DNA from: UBA1941 sp046329555
GTDB taxonomy: Bacteria; Bacteroidota; Bacteroidia; Chitinophagales; LD1
Reading direction: 5' to 3'
DNA: 64,000 nt
Assembly (NCBI GenBank): GCA_046329555.1
Contig: JAXLUK010000001.1
Location: 868,001 to 932,000, forward strand
Shown: positions 61,436 to 64,000 of the stretch, one piece after another
How positions within the stretch are numbered: position 1 is the stretch's first letter
How the letters are laid out: the number at the start of each line of letters is the position of its first letter
The notes under the pieces: generated by a model
What the model was told of the DNA's origin: nothing
Databases searched by the model: none
The model's input: the letters and a program-made list of their open reading frames with translations, nothing else
Position numbers and translations under genes: made by a program

Positions 61436-62468
61436 CGTAACCATAGCCGTAACGGGTTTGAACGCGGTAGATAGTCCGGGCCCGGGCGTGGCCGTAATTC
61501 GCGCGCTGCGCGAGTGTCACGACTTTGAAGTACGCATCATTGGCTTGTCGTATGAAGCGCTGGAGCCGGGCATTTACATGGAAGGCATGGCTGATAAGAC
61601 CTATCAGATTCCGTACCCCAGCGCGGGCACCGAAGCCTTAATGCAGCGCTTAGAGCAGATTCACGAACGCGAAAATTTGAATTTACTGATTCCCAATTTT
61701 GATGCGGAATTGTATGGTTTTATCAAGCTGGCCGACAAATTGAAGAAGATGGGCATTGCCACGTTTTTGCCTACGCAGGAGCAATTTGAAGCGCGCGATA
61801 AAGTGAATCTGGCGGCCTTTGGCAAGAAGCACAATTTTTATGTGCCGCGCGACAAAACGATTTACAACACGGCTGAATTAACGGCGCTAACTGCCGAATT
61901 TGGCTATCCGTTGGTGGTAAAAGGAAAATACTACGAAGCTACGGTGTGCCAAACGCTGGAGCAGGCGCAGAAGGCGTTTCACAAATTGGAAGCCAAGTGG
62001 GGATTGCCCATCATTGTGCAGGAGTTCATTAACGGCACCGAAATTAATGTGGCGGCATTGGGCGATGGCAAGGGCAATACAATTTCAGCCGTTCCGATGC
62101 GTAAACTATATATCACCGATAAAGGCAAAGCCTGGGCCGGTGTGACCCTGGAAGACGAGGCGTTAGTAGAGTTGGCGCGCAAATTCATTAAAACCACGAA
62201 GTGGCGCGGCGGTTTTGAGTTAGAGCTGATGCGCACTTTAGATGGCAAGCCGTACATCATGGAAATTAATCCGCGGTTTCCGGCCTGGATTTATCTGACT
62301 GCCGCATCAGGACAAAATCAACCGGCGGCCTTGGCGAAGATGGCCTTTGGCAATGAGGTGAAACCGTACACGAAGTATGCGGTGGGAAAAGTATTCATCC
62401 GTTACAGTTGGGACATGATTATTGACATCACGCAATTTCAGCAATTCTCAGCCTTTGGCGAAAGCTAG
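61422..62468 (+). CDS. CarB-like ATP-grasp ligase
   Basis: 348 residues. N-terminal Rossmann-like pre-ATP-grasp (VTIAVTGLNAVDSPGPGVAVIRALRE, 6-31); ATP-grasp fold with RDKVNLAAF (125-133), YPLVVKGKYYEATVC (162-176; ATP-binding Lys167), VQEFINGTEINVAAL (199-213) and the metal-binding FELELM / EINPRF pair (about 265-286; Glu281, Asn283). It activates a carboxylate as an acyl-phosphate and joins it to a nucleophile such as an amine. Neither substrate is known. The overlap with the PqqD-like gene suggests the acceptor or donor is a peptide. Confidence 0.85.
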   Translation: MSKNNVTIAVTGLNAVDSPGPGVAVIRALRECHDFEVRIIGLSYEALEPGIYMEGMADKTYQIPYPSAGTEALMQRLEQIHERENLNLLIPNFDAELYGFIKLADKLKKMGIATFLPTQEQFEARDKVNLAAFGKKHNFYVPRDKTIYNTAELTALTAEFGYPLVVKGKYYEATVCQTLEQAQKAFHKLEAKWGLPIIVQEFINGTEINVAALGDGKGNTISAVPMRKLYITDKGKAWAGVTLEDEALVELARKFIKTTKWRGGFELELMRTLDGKPYIMEINPRFPAWIYLTAASGQNQPAALAKMAFGNEVKPYTKYAVGKVFIRYSWDMIIDITQFQQFSAFGES

Positions 62469-62504
62469 GCATCATTGAAAAGTGTTAAGCACAAAATAAA
62501 GATT

Positions 62505-63863
62505 ATGGCAAAGATCCGTTATGAGCGTCCGTCGCTTCGCAAAATGAATGCCGGACTGATGAACAAATTTGGCACGCGCACCGAGTATGCGCCATTTACG
62601 CACATCGACGGTGTAGCCGTGAAGCGCATTATTGAGCAATACGGTTCGCCGTGCTTTGTGCTTTCAGAGCGCATGATTAGAAAAACTTACCAAAGCGCTG
62701 TGCGGGCGTTTAAAACGCGCTATCCACGGGTGCAATTTGCGTGGAGTTACAAAACCAATTACATCAATGCCGTTTGCAAGGTATTTCATCAGGAAGGCTC
62801 CTGGGCAGAAGTGGTGAGCGGCTTTGAATATCAAAAAGCGCTGAACAATGGCGTGCCGGGCAACAAGATTATTTTTAATGGTCCCGACAAGACGCTTGAT
62901 GAATTAAAGCGTGCGATAGAAATGGATTCGCTGATTCATATCGACCATTTTGATGAGTTGTATGCGTTGATGGAATTGACTGATGAGATGAAGAAGCGCG
63001 CACGCGTAGCCATTCGCGTCAATATGGATGTAGGTGTGTATCCGTTGTGGGATCGTTTTGGTTTCAATTATGAAAATTATCAGGCGTGGAATGCCATCAC
63101 CAAAATTATGAGCAGCGAATACCTGCAACTGGTGGGGCTGCATACGCATATCGGCACGTTCATGCTCACCACGGCACCGTATGCTATTGCCGCAGGCAAA
63201 CTATGCGATCTGGCTATGCATATCCAGAAAAAATGGAACAAGCGCATAGAGTATATTGATATGGGTGGCGGATTTGCTTCTACCAATACGCTGCGCGGCT
63301 CTTATCTGCCAGGCAACGACATCAGTCCTTCTTTTGATGATTACGCTGAAGCCATTACCAACACCATTTTAAATTACGGATTCAAGCAAGATGAATTGCC
63401 GATGTTGATTCTGGAAACTGGTCGCGCCTTGATTGACGATGCCGGTTATTTGCTGGGCAGTGTACTGGCCAACAAAAGGCTTTCAGATGGCAGAAGAGCG
63501 ACCATCGTTGATTTTGGCGTAAACATTTTGTTTACTGCTTTTTGGTATGAACATAAGATGTCGCCAGCGCAGGAGTTTACCCATCATTCAGAAGACATGG
63601 TGGTGTATGGGCCGCTTTGCATGAACATTGATAAGGTACGCGAAAGTGTTTCGCTGCCGTTGCTGAACAAGGGCGACCATGTGGTGGTGCATAAAGTAGG
63701 GGCTTACAATATGACGCAATGGATGCAGTTCATTGCGATGCGTCCGAATGTGGTGATGATTGATTTGAAAGGCGATGTACATGTGATCAGGCGTGCTGAG
63801 GATGTAAACACTATAACGCAGCAGGAAGAAATGCCGGCGCATCTGGAAGCATTTAAATTATAA
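62505..63863 (+). CDS. Type III PLP-dependent decarboxylase, diaminopimelate-decarboxylase-like
   Basis: 452 residues from MAKIRYERP. The alanine-racemase-fold barrel shows PLP Lys83 in FAWSYKTNYINAV, GLHTHIGTFM (211-220), the phosphate-binding GGGFAS (254-259), LETGRALID (303-311) and a C-terminal domain with Cys372 in GPLCMNIDKV and Tyr401 in GAYNMTQW. It is longer and more divergent than LysA: the usual CESxD motif reads CMNID and HIGSQ reads HIGTF, so the substrate is probably not meso-diaminopimelate. Starts 36 bp after the ATP-grasp gene in the same operon. Confidence 0.85.
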   Translation: MAKIRYERPSLRKMNAGLMNKFGTRTEYAPFTHIDGVAVKRIIEQYGSPCFVLSERMIRKTYQSAVRAFKTRYPRVQFAWSYKTNYINAVCKVFHQEGSWAEVVSGFEYQKALNNGVPGNKIIFNGPDKTLDELKRAIEMDSLIHIDHFDELYALMELTDEMKKRARVAIRVNMDVGVYPLWDRFGFNYENYQAWNAITKIMSSEYLQLVGLHTHIGTFMLTTAPYAIAAGKLCDLAMHIQKKWNKRIEYIDMGGGFASTNTLRGSYLPGNDISPSFDDYAEAITNTILNYGFKQDELPMLILETGRALIDDAGYLLGSVLANKRLSDGRRATIVDFGVNILFTAFWYEHKMSPAQEFTHHSEDMVVYGPLCMNIDKVRESVSLPLLNKGDHVVVHKVGAYNMTQWMQFIAMRPNVVMIDLKGDVHVIRRAEDVNTITQQEEMPAHLEAFKL

Positions 63864-63871
63864 TTGGCTGT

Positions 63872-64000
63872 TTGAAAGAAGTGAAACATATCTGGCGGAT
63901 GCACCGCGACGGGCTGCTCAATAGTTATGCGCAAATTTTCTTTGCGCGCAGTAGGTGGTACGGCCTACTGTTGCTGGCTGCTTCGATGGTGAACCCACTG
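63872..64000 (+). CDS. Start of a urea-transporter-like membrane protein, truncated by the window
   Basis: About 43 residues are visible from TTG at 63872 (GTG at 63881 and ATG at 63899 are in frame and possible). The sequence reads a basic start (KHIWRMHRD), then LLNSYAQIFFARSRWYGLLLLAASMVNP, which resembles the N-terminus of bacterial urea transporters (UT family). It follows the decarboxylase gene by 8 bp and belongs to the same operon. The family call rests on one membrane segment and is tentative. Confidence 0.5.
   Translation, partial: MKEVKHIWRMHRDGLLNSYAQIFFARSRWYGLLLLAASMVNPL

Noticed and set aside
1..64000. CRISPR array, rRNA operon, riboswitch or insertion sequence
   Set aside because: No regularly spaced repeats, rRNA stretches, transposase genes with terminal inverted repeats or clear riboswitch cores were recognised by eye.

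Overview
The window looks like chromosomal DNA of a free-living member of the Bacteroidota, most likely the Chitinophagales/Sphingobacteria side (inference). Supporting signs are three proteins with C-terminal type IX secretion (T9SS) sorting domains, a Bacteroidota-type outer-membrane porin (Porin_10 type), paired Skp/OmpH chaperones, AsmA-like and DUF4412-type proteins, and Bacteroidota promoters (TAnnTTTG or TAnnTTCG, often with TTG about 19-21 nt upstream) lying very close to start codons. No rRNA, CRISPR array, prophage, integrase or intact insertion sequence was seen. One tRNA (Ser, anticodon TGA) is present.

Layout. 1-9.5 kb: a secreted-protein start running off the left edge, metF, a TIGR01777-type epimerase, an oligopeptide-type ABC importer (lipoprotein plus two permeases with unusual insertions), DNA polymerase IV divergent from a LexA-like XRE/S24 repressor, and an LpxH-like phosphoesterase. 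9.5-16.2 kb: a compact minus-strand run (HsdR-N-like nuclease domain, sphingomyelin-synthase-like PAP2 protein, BrkB/YihY, MltG, DCC thiol oxidoreductase, T9SS protein, PASTA protein). 16.3-23.3 kb: a small lipoprotein, threonine aldolase, rhomboid, DUF4412-like protein, a glycine-rich surface protein, tRNA-Ser, a haem-binding protein with an unknown partner, and an acyltransferase. 23.4-30.5 kb: AsmA-like protein, T9SS serine protease, DUF58 protein, MtgA and two Skp proteins. 30.6-36.2 kb: TPR adenylate cyclase, a histidine kinase and response regulator, an aminotransferase IV protein and a lysine-rich protein with a basic adaptor-like tail.

36.2-43.2 kb: a gene-poor stretch with a small lipoprotein, then a four-gene minus-strand operon (GH24 muramidase, patatin phospholipase, two DinB/DUF1572 proteins) preceded by a direct-repeated near-palindrome, then porin, RidA-like protein and purine nucleoside phosphorylase. 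43.3-52.9 kb: a 1513-residue T9SS beta-helix protein, purD, a glycosyltransferase, an orphan DppC-like permease and a SpoIIE-type phosphatase. 52.9-56.6 kb: an O-antigen/exopolysaccharide cluster (ligase, Wzz-like, flippase). 56.7-60.9 kb: rsmA, a hydroxyacid dehydrogenase, a VIT1/CCC1 transporter, a ureohydrolase and a DUF433/DUF5615 toxin-antitoxin pair. 60.9-64.0 kb: a GC-rich palindromic block followed by the most interesting locus, PqqD-like protein / CarB-like ATP-grasp ligase / divergent diaminopimelate-decarboxylase-like enzyme / start of a urea-transporter-like membrane protein. This set looks like a carrier- or peptide-directed amino-acid ligation and decarboxylation pathway that I cannot match to a described system.
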